Below are positions 49,875-60,019 of a stretch of 64,000 nt of DNA, in pieces; the first letter of the stretch is position 1; each line of letters opens with the position of its first letter. The notes under the pieces were generated by a model. The model made no database searches. It had not been told where the DNA came from and was given only the letters and a program-made list of their open reading frames with translations. The translations under genes were made by a program, and so were the position numbers. The DNA lies in the NCBI GenBank assembly GCA_032207245.1, contig CM063506.1, forward strand, positions 20,366,175 to 20,430,174. Reading direction: 5' to 3'. This stretch comes from Pardosa pseudoannulata (taxonomy: Eukaryota > Arthropoda > Arachnida > Araneae > Lycosidae).

Positions 49875-49875
49875 A
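49870..49875 (+). terminator. AATAAA poly(A) signal overlapping the stop codon
   Basis: The last sense codon and stop (CAA TAA) plus the next A form AATAAA. A second AATAAA lies at 49,981-49,986, followed by a T/GT-rich tract, and is the more conventional poly(A) signal for this gene. Confidence 0.4.
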
Positions 49876-49980
49876 AGAATAGTCAACTTTGGTGCCAAAA
49901 TATTTTTAAATAATTTGCATATGCAATTTGTATCTGAATATATATATGTAATGGATTTATAGAAGTTGCACATGTTTATA

Positions 49981-49986
49981 AATAAA
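49981..49986 (+). terminator. Likely poly(A) signal of the AtuA-like gene
   Basis: AATAAA about 107 bases after the stop, followed at once by TGTTTATGTTTTATATATTT, a suitable downstream T/GT-rich element. The 3' UTR would be short, ending near 50,000. Confidence 0.5.
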
Positions 49987-50009
49987 TGTTTATGTTTTAT
50001 ATATTTTGT

Positions 50010-51248
50010 TGATTTTTCTTTTATATTTAATGGGCTAAGCATTTAGCTATCTTTATCATAATGTATATTGTAACTCCTGTTTAGCACTCCTGTATATAAG
50101 TAAATTTTTATTAATATAGTTTCGCATCTAAGCTGGGTATAAATCATTTAAAGATAGAAAACTACCAATGTCTTCTGGATTCTAAAATTAAGTTTTAAAT
50201 TATAATCTTATATATATTATTATTAACATGATTTATTTCATATCTTTCACATTAAATCAAAGTGGGCTCCATCGTTCCCATTACAATCCAGGAAGATTCT
50301 TAGCCTGTTTCTAAATTGCTGTCCTTAATCTTCTGTTCCAAGTTAGTTATCCTCATGCTTTTTAAGTCACTTAAAACTATCCAATCAATTTATTAAAAAA
50401 TAAATAAATAAATAATAAAAATATAGAAAATAATAAATTTTTAAAAATTTCTAGGTTTGTTGTGCATTGGCTTGGACTATGATAAATACTATAACTTTGT
50501 CACTGAACTACCAGCTTGTCTTTCATTGTGGCCAAACCATGATAACCTTTGTTATCTACCTGAATTGATTCCAAATATCTTACTCACAATTTTAGGTTCA
50601 AATATTTTTTAATTAATATCTTTTTGTATTTAGGTCCAAGTCTCACAGGTAAAGAGCTTCTAAAATTACTGTAAGAATATTACTTATTTACCAAAAAGAA
50701 AACTTTTCATTTGTACTTCAATGCTACCTAAAACTGTAATCTTGTTTAATAGGGATGGCCACAATTTTATACAGCTATGTAATTTGTAAAAGACCTTCAA
50801 AATTCTGTAATAAAACTCCCCCTATTTTTTGAGGTAATGAAGGAAATAATTCTTGGATAAATGGAAAAAATTCTTCAGTGAAAATGAAATATTCTCGTGT
50901 CCTGAAAGTCATCTGAGTCCCATTTTTATTAGACTTTATTGAAGTTTAAACATGAAACAATACACAAAAAATCATATTAACTTATAGCTACAATACTAAT
51001 TATTTCATAATTTTAATTAATAGTTAGATGCAATTAAATGTAGCTCTTTTTAAGTGATTCAAAATACCACTTTTGACTTTTGTAATTGTGTTCAACCAAC
51101 AGTACCAAATTTGTTATGCTGCAAATTATTATATACAGGAAAAGTTGGAAAAGACCCTCTCACAGTTTACATTTAAAACTTTAACCTAATGTGCTCTTAG
51201 TGCACTATCAATGAAATGGTGGTTCTCAAGCTTTGCCTCAGAAGTGTC
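50010..51248. other. Intergenic stretch, nothing recognised
   Basis: A+T-rich sequence between the AtuA-like gene and the first intergenic SINE. I support no gene or repeat here. Confidence 0.5.
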
Positions 51249-51263
51249 CCTGAAGCTCCCTGT

Positions 51264-51441
51264 AGGCCGAACGATAGCCGAATGGTTAGGGTGCTGGCCT
51301 TCGGAACTGGAGTTCATGGGTTCGAATCCCACTGTGGCATGAATGTTTGTAGCTGTTCGGAATCGGCTTTAAACAGTAGGTCCGGTCTCATTAGCCCTCG
51401 TGTTACAAAAAGTAGACCATAGCGATCCAAACCAAACCAAA
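51264..51441 (+). mobile_element. tRNA-derived SINE (family A), youngest-looking copy, with TSD
   Basis: The tRNA-like head is the best preserved: AGCCGAATGGTTAGGGTGCT at the A box and GGTTCGAATCC as an exact B box. The body has CTTTAAACAGTAGGTCCGG and GTTACAAAAAGTAGACCATA, and the tail is CCAAACCAAACC. A perfect 15-base target duplication, CCTGAAGCTCCCTGT, lies at 51,249-51,263 and 51,442-51,456. The intact promoter boxes make this the best model of an active family member. Confidence 0.93.
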
Positions 51442-52098
51442 CCTGAAGCTCCCTGTGGACATGTTCTCTTTCATCTCTAGAAATTCCATTATTTTCATAA
51501 ATATAGTCTTCATCTTTTCTTCTGCTGCTACCTGGGATTACATTCTGTCTACTGTAAATATTAGCCACAGGCTCCAGAAACATGCCAACTACAATTTTGT
51601 GATTGACATTTCCTTATCAAGATTGTTACACTGCCTCATGACAACATTTTAGCTTTTTCTCGTCAACAATAAATAGATAATATAACTTAATTTTTTCTTT
51701 TTTAAACAAATATTCATAAATTTCTTGAGTGGAAGTAAAAATTAATTTATATGGGTAGATTTGCAAAAATTCACAAGTAACAAATTTTAAGAATCTCTTA
51801 CTTTGCTAGAATTCAGAAAGAAAGAAACACCATGCAAGATCCACATTAAGTTGTAATAAGAATGCTGAGTAGAAAATAGATGATGAATTGTCAATATTTT
51901 CAAAAAAATATAATCTAAAATATAATTTCAGTCATAATCAGAAAATAATCTGTAGAAGTAAAAAGTTTTACAAATGTATCAGTATTTTGTCTGAAATCCA
52001 GTTTGACAGTAGATTCTTATTAAGTCTTTTTTTATTTAATAAATCTCTTCTTATGAAGCAAATATTAATTATATGCTTTAATTTAATTGGTAGGGTAG

Positions 52099-52276
52099 GT
52101 TTGATTTGGCTAGGAGTGCTAGAATCTACTGTTTTTGCTACACAAGGGTTAAAGAAACTGGGACCAATTGCTTAAAGCTTATTCTGAATGGTTGTAAACA
52201 TTCATGCCATCAACAGGATTTTAACCTGCGAACTATGGTACCAAGGAACAGCACCCTTTTATTTGGCTTTTTGGTT
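52099..52276 (-). mobile_element. tRNA-derived SINE (family A), diverged
   Basis: On the minus strand it keeps the body (TAAGCAATTGGTCCCAGTTT, TAGCAAAAACAGTAGATTCT) and the tail CCAAATCAAACC. The B box is mutated (GGTTAAAATCC). Confidence 0.75.
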
Positions 52277-53004
52277 GAGTAGAATACTAATCCCAAAGGA
52301 AAGTAATTGCCAAACATTTTTACACAATGTACCTGAAAATAGATACAAGACAATATAAATAAGAATTCGATATATTTTTTATAGCAATAACATTTATTTT
52401 ACCATCTTTGCATGTGACGCTGTCAGTTTGTCAAAAGCCCTGCATATGCAAGATAGTGTTCTGGTGACACGTACTGAGGTATTTTCAGTTGTGACCATCC
52501 AAGTGGCTACACTCAGTGGGCATAATGTAATTAATGTTTAAATTTACCCAAGTAATTGAACTTATTTTTATTATATTATATTTTTAAGTTTGTTACTTAT
52601 TTAAAAATTTCACATTGTTCTATGTCTTAAAGTAACAAAGTTAATGACATAAAACTGCAATAGTATATTACAGTACAAATGAAGGACTTGACAGTTTGAC
52701 TCACATGTGTCAGATTTGCACAATGCTTATGTGGTTCTCACACCAAAAGGTTTAACTAAGGTAAACTTTAGTCAAAATTACGTTGGAAAGGACACAAGAA
52801 AATAAAAAACCCTATTGGAAATTCAGATTATATTACACCTTAACAAAACTGTTTCTGAAAAAATTACTGAACCATTTTAACAGATTAGATTTAACATCAA
52901 GTATGTATAGTGAAGTGACATATCACAACATTTGACAGTAATTGAGAAAGACTGAAATTCCTTTACTAGTGGTTTGCGACAAGAGAAGGATGTTCTGACG
53001 AGCT

Positions 53005-53165
53005 TAATTTGGTTTGGTCTACTGTGTTTTGCTACTTGACGGCTAATGAGGCCGAGATCTACTGCTTAAAGCCTATTCTGAACGGCTACGAACATCCATG
53101 CCAGTTGTGGAAATCGAACCAGTGAACTCCAGTATCGAAGGGCAGCGCCTAATCATTCGGCTCCA
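53005..53165 (-). mobile_element. tRNA-derived SINE (family A)
   Basis: On the minus strand it shows a head ending GGTTCGATTTCC, the body CATGGATGTTCGTAGCCGTT and TTTAAGCAGTAGATCTCGG, and the tail CCAAACCAAATT. A short direct repeat (GAGCTT) at both flanks may be what is left of a target duplication. Confidence 0.8.
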
Positions 53166-53360
53166 ATGAGCTTGAAGCCATGACTTTTATGTCCTCCAAT
53201 CAAAACAAAAGCAGCCATCGAAAAGAGAGAAACAAGCCAACATTCCGTTGACATGCTGCTAACATTCAGTAAAATTATCAAAATTAAAATGTTTAACATA
53301 TAATCAGAATACAGCTGTATTCTTACACAAACACAGTATATCTAAAACTAATACGTAGTC

Positions 53361-54550
53361 CAGTCTTATTAATGTGACCACAGCCTACTTTTGATGTCAT
53401 CATTAAATAACCAATCGCAGAAGGCACATGTCATCAGCAAATTTTGTGGATATATAGAGTCTGTTGAAGGCATTCAGAAAATATTTCAGTTCTAGCAGTC
53501 ATGCAGAAACGGAGCAATTTATCCATCGTCCAAAGAACATGATCATTGGCTTTCGGGCCAAGGATAGAAACGTTTCCGAAACGGCTAATTTTATAAATTG
53601 TTCATGGGTCGCCGGGGTAAAAGTATACCGTAAGCAAAAGACACTATCCAAAATCAGCGAAGTGACAAATGTGGTGCAACACGGACCATAGAAGGTAAAG
53701 GTAAACGACGGCTGCAAAGATGCTTTCGGGCGAATAGAGGGGAAACCGCTAAGGTACTAACCACTCAGATGAACCAAGGGGCTACCAACAGTGTCTCCAG
53801 TCAAACGTTGCTGCATACGCGGCAACGTTAGCTGAACGGTCATTCTTATGGGCTTCTGAAGCAGACGCATGATTAATGCACCCATGCTGACTGCTATTCA
53901 TCGGCAACGAAAGCAGAAATTTGCACTCCAGTACCGCAGATTTTCAATGAAGACAGTGGCCTTCTTTCGATGAAACACGTTTTATGTTTCATGCACGTTG
54001 GCGTATACGGCTTGAAACGTCTGAAAGCAAACGCTCTGCAACAATTATCGGAAGGATCCAAGCTGAAGGAGGGAGCCTTATGGTCTGGGGAATGTTGTCG
54101 TGTATTCTCTGGGTGCACTCATCATTGTGAGAGGCACGATAAATCAACACCAGTATGCATCTAATCTTGCGAACCATGTTCACCCTACATGTTAATTGTT
54201 TTTCCTCATGATTATGGTATCTACAATGCGACGTGTCATAAAATTCGCAATGAACACGCATGGTTCGAAGAGCACCAGAATGAGTTTACCGTACTACATT
54301 GGCCAGGAAATCCCCGAACTGGAAACCCAATCGGGAATCTGTGGGACCACCTCGATTGAGTTGTTCGCACCATGGATCCTTACCAAGAAACCTAACGCAA
54401 CTGGCCATGTTACTAGAGTCAGTATGTTTTAACATCCTAGTGAACACCTTAAGGAACCTAACTCACTCTCTTCTTTTTCGTCTTTCAGTGGTCCGCTCTG
54501 CGAAAGGTAATTATCCTGGATTTTGACAGATGGTCACATTAATGTGACTG
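53361..54550 (+). mobile_element. Decayed Tc1-type transposon
   Basis: The ends are inverted: CAGTCTTATTAATGTGACCA at the left and CAGTCACATTAATGTGACCA on the opposite strand at the right. The size of about 1.2 kb fits a compact Tc1 element. The transposase is on the plus strand and shattered. It lies between the AtuA-like and HSD17B10 genes. Confidence 0.85.
53464..54526 (+). pseudogene. Tc1 transposase remnant
   Basis: The N-terminal paired-like block is in one frame: RPKNMIIGFRAKDRNVSETA followed by VAGVKVYRKQKTLSK. Later blocks appear in other frames, in the right order: GTINQHQYASNLANHVHP, a FFLMIMVS-type segment where the catalytic strand should be, WPGNPRTGNPIGNLWDHLD, LAMLLESVCFNILVNTLRNL and VRSAKGNYPGF. 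Many stops and frameshifts are present. The end of the protein fits the D,D34E Tc1 group. Confidence 0.8.
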
Positions 54551-55760
54551 AACTGTGCAATACTTGGCAACAAATATAATATTAAGGTACATCCCAACTA
54601 ATAAACTTAAATGTTCATTCTGGCATAGGTGGAACATCAAATGTTGAATCTAACATGTTACGTTCTTTTAAATATAACATGCTACGTTCTTAATTCAACG
54701 TGAATTTTCTTATTATTATATTATGGTGTAAACATGTAATTCTACTTAACCACGTATTACTCGGTAAATTGTCCTCCATTAGTAACACTAATAAGCCTAT
54801 TAGTAAGCCCCATGTACGTTATCTTTATCAAGTTACCATTTACTTCCCTGCTGTAAATTGCTCAATAAGTAATCAAGGGGTATGCTCTAATATTTTTACC
54901 ATCTTAAAATTTATTGGAATTTGCTAAATTAGACTCAATTATTAATGCCATTAATCTACCCATGGCAAAATGAAACAAGGTAAGCACTTTTAGGTCCCTT
55001 TTAATTGCAGACAGAAAAATGAGTGGTAATTTAGAACTTCAATTTGTGTTATTATTGCCAAAATTTCTCCAAATGTTTACTTCATACAACCCGTCATTCG
55101 TTTAAAATGGTATTTAATAGATTTAACCCCCTTCTTCCAGTGCCAGCCCTAGGTTGTACGCCAGGTAGGTGACTGCGCAGATGGTGGTAAAATTTAGGAG
55201 TGGAAAAACCACCGAACAATAATTTTTTTAAATTTGTAATTCAATCATCATTTTAATTCAAGAATAGGTTAATTTTCTGGTTAACATGAGTATTTTATAA
55301 TTATTTATCTTTTTTTTTATTTTTAGAGTCTTTTTATAAGCTTAAGGAGGAGACAGTTTTTTTAATCGGTGTCAAAGATGCTCAGGCCAGTCCTACTACC
55401 TTCCTTTTAAAGTGTAGGGCTCTGGGAAGGATAAACCAACATTCAATGCTTTCTGCATACATGTATCCTAAAATTTTCTTATCCTGTTCTTTAACGATTT
55501 CAAGTAATTTTAAATTTTTATCCTAAGCGTTATCTGAAAAAAAAATGTCGTGCACTTGCCTCTGCGAGCAGTTGGTTTAATGTAGCTATGAATGCTTAAG
55601 AAGTTGATTCCGTGACGAATTCTAAATGCATAGTTTTCATATATATTTTAGGATTTGTGCCCTTTCTTTGGTTGTTACACATTACCGAAAAACGTCCCGC
55701 AAAAGTAGGATTCGTCTCGTTATTTATCGAATCAGTGAATTGGATAGTCTCAGCAAATCT
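54551..55760. other. Intergenic region upstream of HSD17B10
   Basis: No gene is seen. A possible short inverted-end element spans about 55,138-55,424, but I could not confirm it. Confidence 0.4.
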
Positions 55761-55766
55761 CAACCT

Positions 55767-55778
55767 TGCGCATGCGCA
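55767..55778. promoter_or_regulatory. NRF-1-type palindrome in the HSD17B10 promoter
   Basis: TGCGCATGCGCA is an exact match to the NRF-1 core (YGCGCAYGCGCR), about 75 bases before the start codon and in one of the few CpG-bearing patches of the window. NRF-1 family factors drive many nuclear genes for mitochondrial proteins in animals, which fits the gene. Function is inferred from motif and position. Confidence 0.6.
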
Positions 55779-55853
55779 TTTACTATATTAATTCATCAGA
55801 TGAACTTTCTGATTCAATATCAAACTCCATGAACTCAAACAATAATAAAGCAC

Positions 55854-57671
55854 ATGGCGACGTACCGGTCACTAAAAGTAAATTTCATTTAAATTTTTCA
55901 CTTTCTTCAATTTTCAAGTTTTAATAGGAGCATGAATATCTTTAATATGATTTATTTCTTTTAATTACTATAATATTAGCGTTATTATATAAACCCATTT
56001 TACTTATTTTTAAAAGTAAGAAATTTAATCGTCTCTTTTACTCCTGAAAAAGATGGAATTTACCTAGCAATAGAGTCATCAGTTCACTTTTAGGGAGAAT
56101 TATATCTAGATAGTACGTTTATGAGAGAGAATACATTACTTATGAAATAAAACTCAGATATTAAACCATTAATGTTAAATAAATGATATAAATTTCAGAG
56201 TGTAAATTTTAATGTTTACACATGTTAAAGAAGTTGCTAGATTAATTCAGAGAAATGTTAATGTATCAGTTAAGATCATGAATTTTTATGTTAAAGTTAA
56301 ACAGTTAGTACAGGTGCATTTTATTGGAACCAGAGTTTAAGAAAATTAAAGATGCATTTAATAGTTTTAGTTGTGGTGGTAAATGAAGTATAATCTTAAT
56401 AAACTTTACAAATATCAAACAGCCATCTGCTTTCAAAGCTGTTAGATTTTTTAAATATAAATGTTCTTTAAAAATTTTTTTTCAGTGGGTTTTATATCAA
56501 AACCTAGATTTTTAAAGAGGAAAAGCAACAAATCTGTAGTTAAAAGTTAATTGATGTTTTTACTTAATCAGATTATATTAAAATACACTTTATGAATCAA
56601 ATTATAAATGCACATGGAAAATATCCTCTTTATTCAAAAGTAGTTTTTTTTTATTGTTAAAATTTTACCTTTTCAAATTGATCTTATTTCAAATAAAATT
56701 TACTTTGCAGAAACATTAAATTATTATAGATACATTTTAATTTAAAAGGATTTAATTCTTAATATAAAACAGAATTTTGTTCTGAAAATTATTCTTACTT
56801 GATGGACTGCTGCATTGTAAATGGGGTTGGATAAGAGAATTGTATAGGCAGTATTGAGCTGTTTGTAATTTGCCTTGCATTAAATGCTGAAGTAAATAGA
56901 GATGGTAGTAGGTTCTGTTGAAAGCTTTTCTAAGTTCTTATCTATCATTATTAAATAGTTTATATTTTTATTACTTTGACCTTTTTTTTATTGTCTTATT
57001 TTTTACTTTTTAGGGTCTTGTAGCTCTTGTTACAGGTGGAGCATCAGGCCTTGGACGTGCTACTGCTGAGAGATTTATTCGTCAAGGTGGCAAAGTATTA
57101 ATATGTGATCTCCCTACTTCATCAGGTCAAATTGTTGCAAGTACTCTTGGCGAAAACTGTGAATTTGCTGCTACTGATGTAAGATTCAATTATAATTATA
57201 AAAAGTAGCAATATATTTAGATTCTATTTAAGTGTCAGAATAAAGAGTATTGACATGTCATAAATATAGCTTCAGTATTATATAAGTGTGTGAAGAGAAA
57301 ATTGATCAGTAAAATTTCCTTGACAACCAACTATCTTATGTGGTCATAATTTTATATGCAGAATGAAATTGTGTTTTTATTTATTTATTTATTTCATTGT
57401 CATAGCAGGTAGAGAAATATTTTTAAGTATGCATTCATGTACAAATAAATTTATTAAATTTATTTTAACTTTCAGTTGAAATTTCAAAGTTTAAAATTTC
57501 TTACAGGTTACTTCAGAGAAGGATGTACAAAAAGCTCTCGATACTTTAACCTCTAAATTTAATAAGTTAGATGTTGTTGTAAACTGTGCAGCTATTAGTG
57601 TAGCATTTAAAATTTATAACTTCATACATGATCGTGCTCATAGTTTAACAGATATGGAAAAAGTTATGAAG
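55854..57671 (+). CDS. HSD17B10: 3-hydroxyacyl-CoA dehydrogenase type 2 (17-beta-HSD 10), N-terminal part
   Basis: This is an NAD-dependent short-chain dehydrogenase of the mitochondrial matrix. It oxidises 2-methyl-3-hydroxybutyryl-CoA in isoleucine breakdown and, in animals, is also part of the mitochondrial RNase P and tRNA methylation complex. Three exons join in frame: 55854-55877 (MATYRSLK), 57014-57178 and 57507-57671, for 118 residues. The human protein has 261. Exon 2 carries the cofactor motif TGGASGLG (residues 16-23) and NCEFAATD. Exon 3 carries VTSEKDVQKAL and the NNAG-equivalent motif as VNCAAIS, with Ala where human has Gly (NCAG). The Ser-Tyr-Lys catalytic residues are encoded later; I find no further exon before 64,000, so the gene continues right or is broken. 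The tiny first exon matches the family start well, and an NRF-1-type site lies just upstream. Confidence 0.92.
55878..57013. other. HSD17B10 intron 1, nothing recognised
   Basis: A+T-rich intron between the GTAAAT donor and the TTTTTAG acceptor. No repeat family was identified. Confidence 0.5.
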
Positions 57672-58018
57672 GTAAGTTTACTATTACCTCTTTAGTCCAT
57701 ATTAATAATGCCTTTTATTTATTTTCCAAAACATTTTACTTTTCAAGTATATGACAGTCATATGATTAGAATATGTTTGCTTTCTTTTACTACATTTTAT
57801 CGCTTTTCATACTAATGCCGCCATTGCTATTTAAAAATAAAAATGTTTACTAAAAACTTTTTTTCCTAGTAACTTTAAATTTTTGTTTTCATTAAAATCA
57901 CAATTATAGTTATACCTTTTTTTTTTTTCACTTACATATACTTTTTAAGGGAATGATTATTTTAAGAATAATTACATGAAAATATGAAATGTTAAAATAT
58001 TTATACATTCAGCCTAGA

Positions 58019-58119
58019 TCACTGATTCTCAACCTTTTTAAAGTCACTGCCCCCCTAAGAGAGTGAAATGTTTTTAATGCCCTTCCCCCCCTCCCATTGG
58101 GAAAATCCTGTAATTTAGG
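58019..58119 (+). mobile_element. hAT transposon end fragment
   Basis: CTGATTCTCAACCTTTTTAA, followed by a C-rich block (TCACTGCCCCCCTAAG), is the typical sub-terminal part of CAGTGGTTCTCAACC-type hAT elements. Only this left-end piece is present; the element at 58,128 starts right after it. Confidence 0.45.
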
Positions 58120-58127
58120 TTATAGAT

Positions 58128-59317
58128 CAGGGGTGGGCGAATACTGTTAATCGTGGGCCAAAATGAAATTTTCAAAGTGTCCCCCGGGCCGGAGGACTAT
58201 ACCATATACGCTTTGCACTCGCAAATCTGTTGGGTGGAGTTTTTTTCCCTGTCCAAGAAATTTTTTTTACAAAAGCACTATAAGTATCATTTTAAAGCAT
58301 TTGGACAGAGAAATTTGACAGTTAATAAAAGATAATAGTAATAATAAATTGTCTTACTTAGGTGTATATGCAAATGATTTGTGCCCAGCAAAATATGTCA
58401 CATAATTTTTAAAGAAATATGATCCATTATATTAAATTAATGGTCATTAAATAAATCAGTTAATGAAAGATTTTATTTTGATATTTATTTATATCTTAAC
58501 AATACAAATTATTCTATCTTGATCATAGTTATTACATTTTTATATTTATATTACATTTTGTAAGTATAATAGTAAATAGAATTATAAAAAGAAAAGACAA
58601 ACATCAAATGTTAAAATAGAATAGTTTTAGATAATGCAAAACGTGAAATCTGGAATGTTCATTTGATATTATTTCTTCAAATTTTGGATCCAAATCACTT
58701 GTAGCAATCCTTAATACCAAGTGTAGATTTTTGTCAGTAATTTGTGATCGATATTTATTTTTAGTGTAAAGCATTAACGAAAAAGTTCTTTCACAAATAT
58801 ATGTTGAACCAAATAAAACTAGGTATTTTTGAACATACTTCAAAAAATGTTTGAAATGTTCTGTATTCAAAGCACCGTAGAAAACACTCAACTCGTTTGA
58901 GTGAAAATGTTTTATTTATTATTAAAATTTATTATTATATTTGCAAAATAACAAACATTAGTCTCAAAAGAAATGACGAGTATGCGACTAGTGCTAAATC
59001 AAAATAAACAGTACGTGTGCTGCTGTCTGTCGTCCCTCGAAGAGTGAGAGGAGTGCACATTCTTTTCTAGGTAGTAAGCCGACCACACACTTTATGAGAG
59101 TATATATGTTGCATACATTAAAGTAAGGATATGGTTACAGCTGTTCAAATTATAATACTCTCTATTATTTATATATTTTTCATTATTTATATGTACACTA
59201 CGCATACAAATACAGTTAGTTGATTTCAACAAAATCGCATGCAGGATTTTTCAACGGACCAGATAAGTAAGCAAAAGGGCTGGATACGGTCTGCGGGCCA
59301 GCTTTTGCTCACCTCTG
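58128..59317 (-). mobile_element. hAT transposon, internally reduced
   Basis: The ends are inverted: CAGGGGTGGGCGAATACTG at the left and CAGAGGTGAGCAAAAGCTGG on the opposite strand at the right. The flanking octamers TTATAGAT and TTATAGGG (6 of 8) fit a hAT target duplication. About 1.2 kb remains; only the transposase C-terminus is recognisable. It lies downstream of the last visible HSD17B10 exon. Confidence 0.8.
58604..58891 (-). pseudogene. hAT transposase C-terminal dimerisation domain
   Basis: A 95-residue open frame contains LFGSTYICERTFSLM and NKYRSQITDKNLHLVLRIAT. This is the hAT C-terminal dimerisation motif of the GTF2IRD2/FAM200-like group. It has no catalytic region, so it is a fragment, although this stretch has no stop. 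Confidence 0.8.
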
Positions 59318-59910
59318 TTATAGGGGAATAGAAGTATGCAACTGTTAGTGACAAAACACAAATACAAAATACAAATGTGTAAGTCATTTTCTTCAATAGA
59401 TTTGCATTCAAAATTTTTATGTTTTAGCTTAATATTTTTACCAATGCAAATAATTGCAATTTAATTGTTAAAATTTAAATGGTTTATATATAAAATGTAT
59501 TGTTTGTAAAGAGTTTTTATTCTTAACTAGCTGCTTTGTGCCTAGTCTTTGATCTGGGTAGTTAAAGTTTACAAATAAAAAATTGTGTTCATTTCAAATT
59601 TTAATTATATTTTATAATAAATTAGACCAGCTATTTAAAAAATTTCAAAAATAATACTACTTAATTTTTAAAACCAAACAACAACTTTTGTTTTAATTTT
59701 CTTCATAAATTCATTGTTTGGCAATTTATCTTCCCATTTAGTTAAAGAAATTATATTTCTTGCATGATTATTTAATGACAGACAAGATACATACACAAAT
59801 AAATATATCAAGGTCTGATCTAACCATAAGTAATCATAATTTTGTTAGAATTGTAAAGTAAATAATCATTTATTAGCACTATTACAACTTTGTGAGATTG
59901 TCATCCAGTT

Positions 59911-59997
59911 ACAAATATCGATTACCAGCAGAGGGATTTTAAACCTGTGTACTACAGTATCGTAGAGCAGCAATTTGGTAACCATTTGGTGATTGTC
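59911..59997 (-). mobile_element. tRNA-derived SINE (family A), 5' half only
   Basis: Only the tRNA-like head is recognisable on the minus strand (AATGGTTACCAAATTGCTGC, GGTTTAAAATCCCTCTGC). The body is missing, so this copy is truncated or badly decayed. Confidence 0.5.
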
Positions 59998-60019
59998 CTC
60001 AGTATGCTCCCAAAACACA

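Noticed and set aside
51216..51583. Open frames on both strands through the intergenic SINE
   Set aside because: Most of their length is SINE sequence; the flanking part alone is reported as an unidentified frame.
55138..55424. Possible short inverted-end element (CAGTGCCAGCCCTA against TAGGGCTCTG)
   Set aside because: The inverted match is short and gapped and no target-site duplication is visible.
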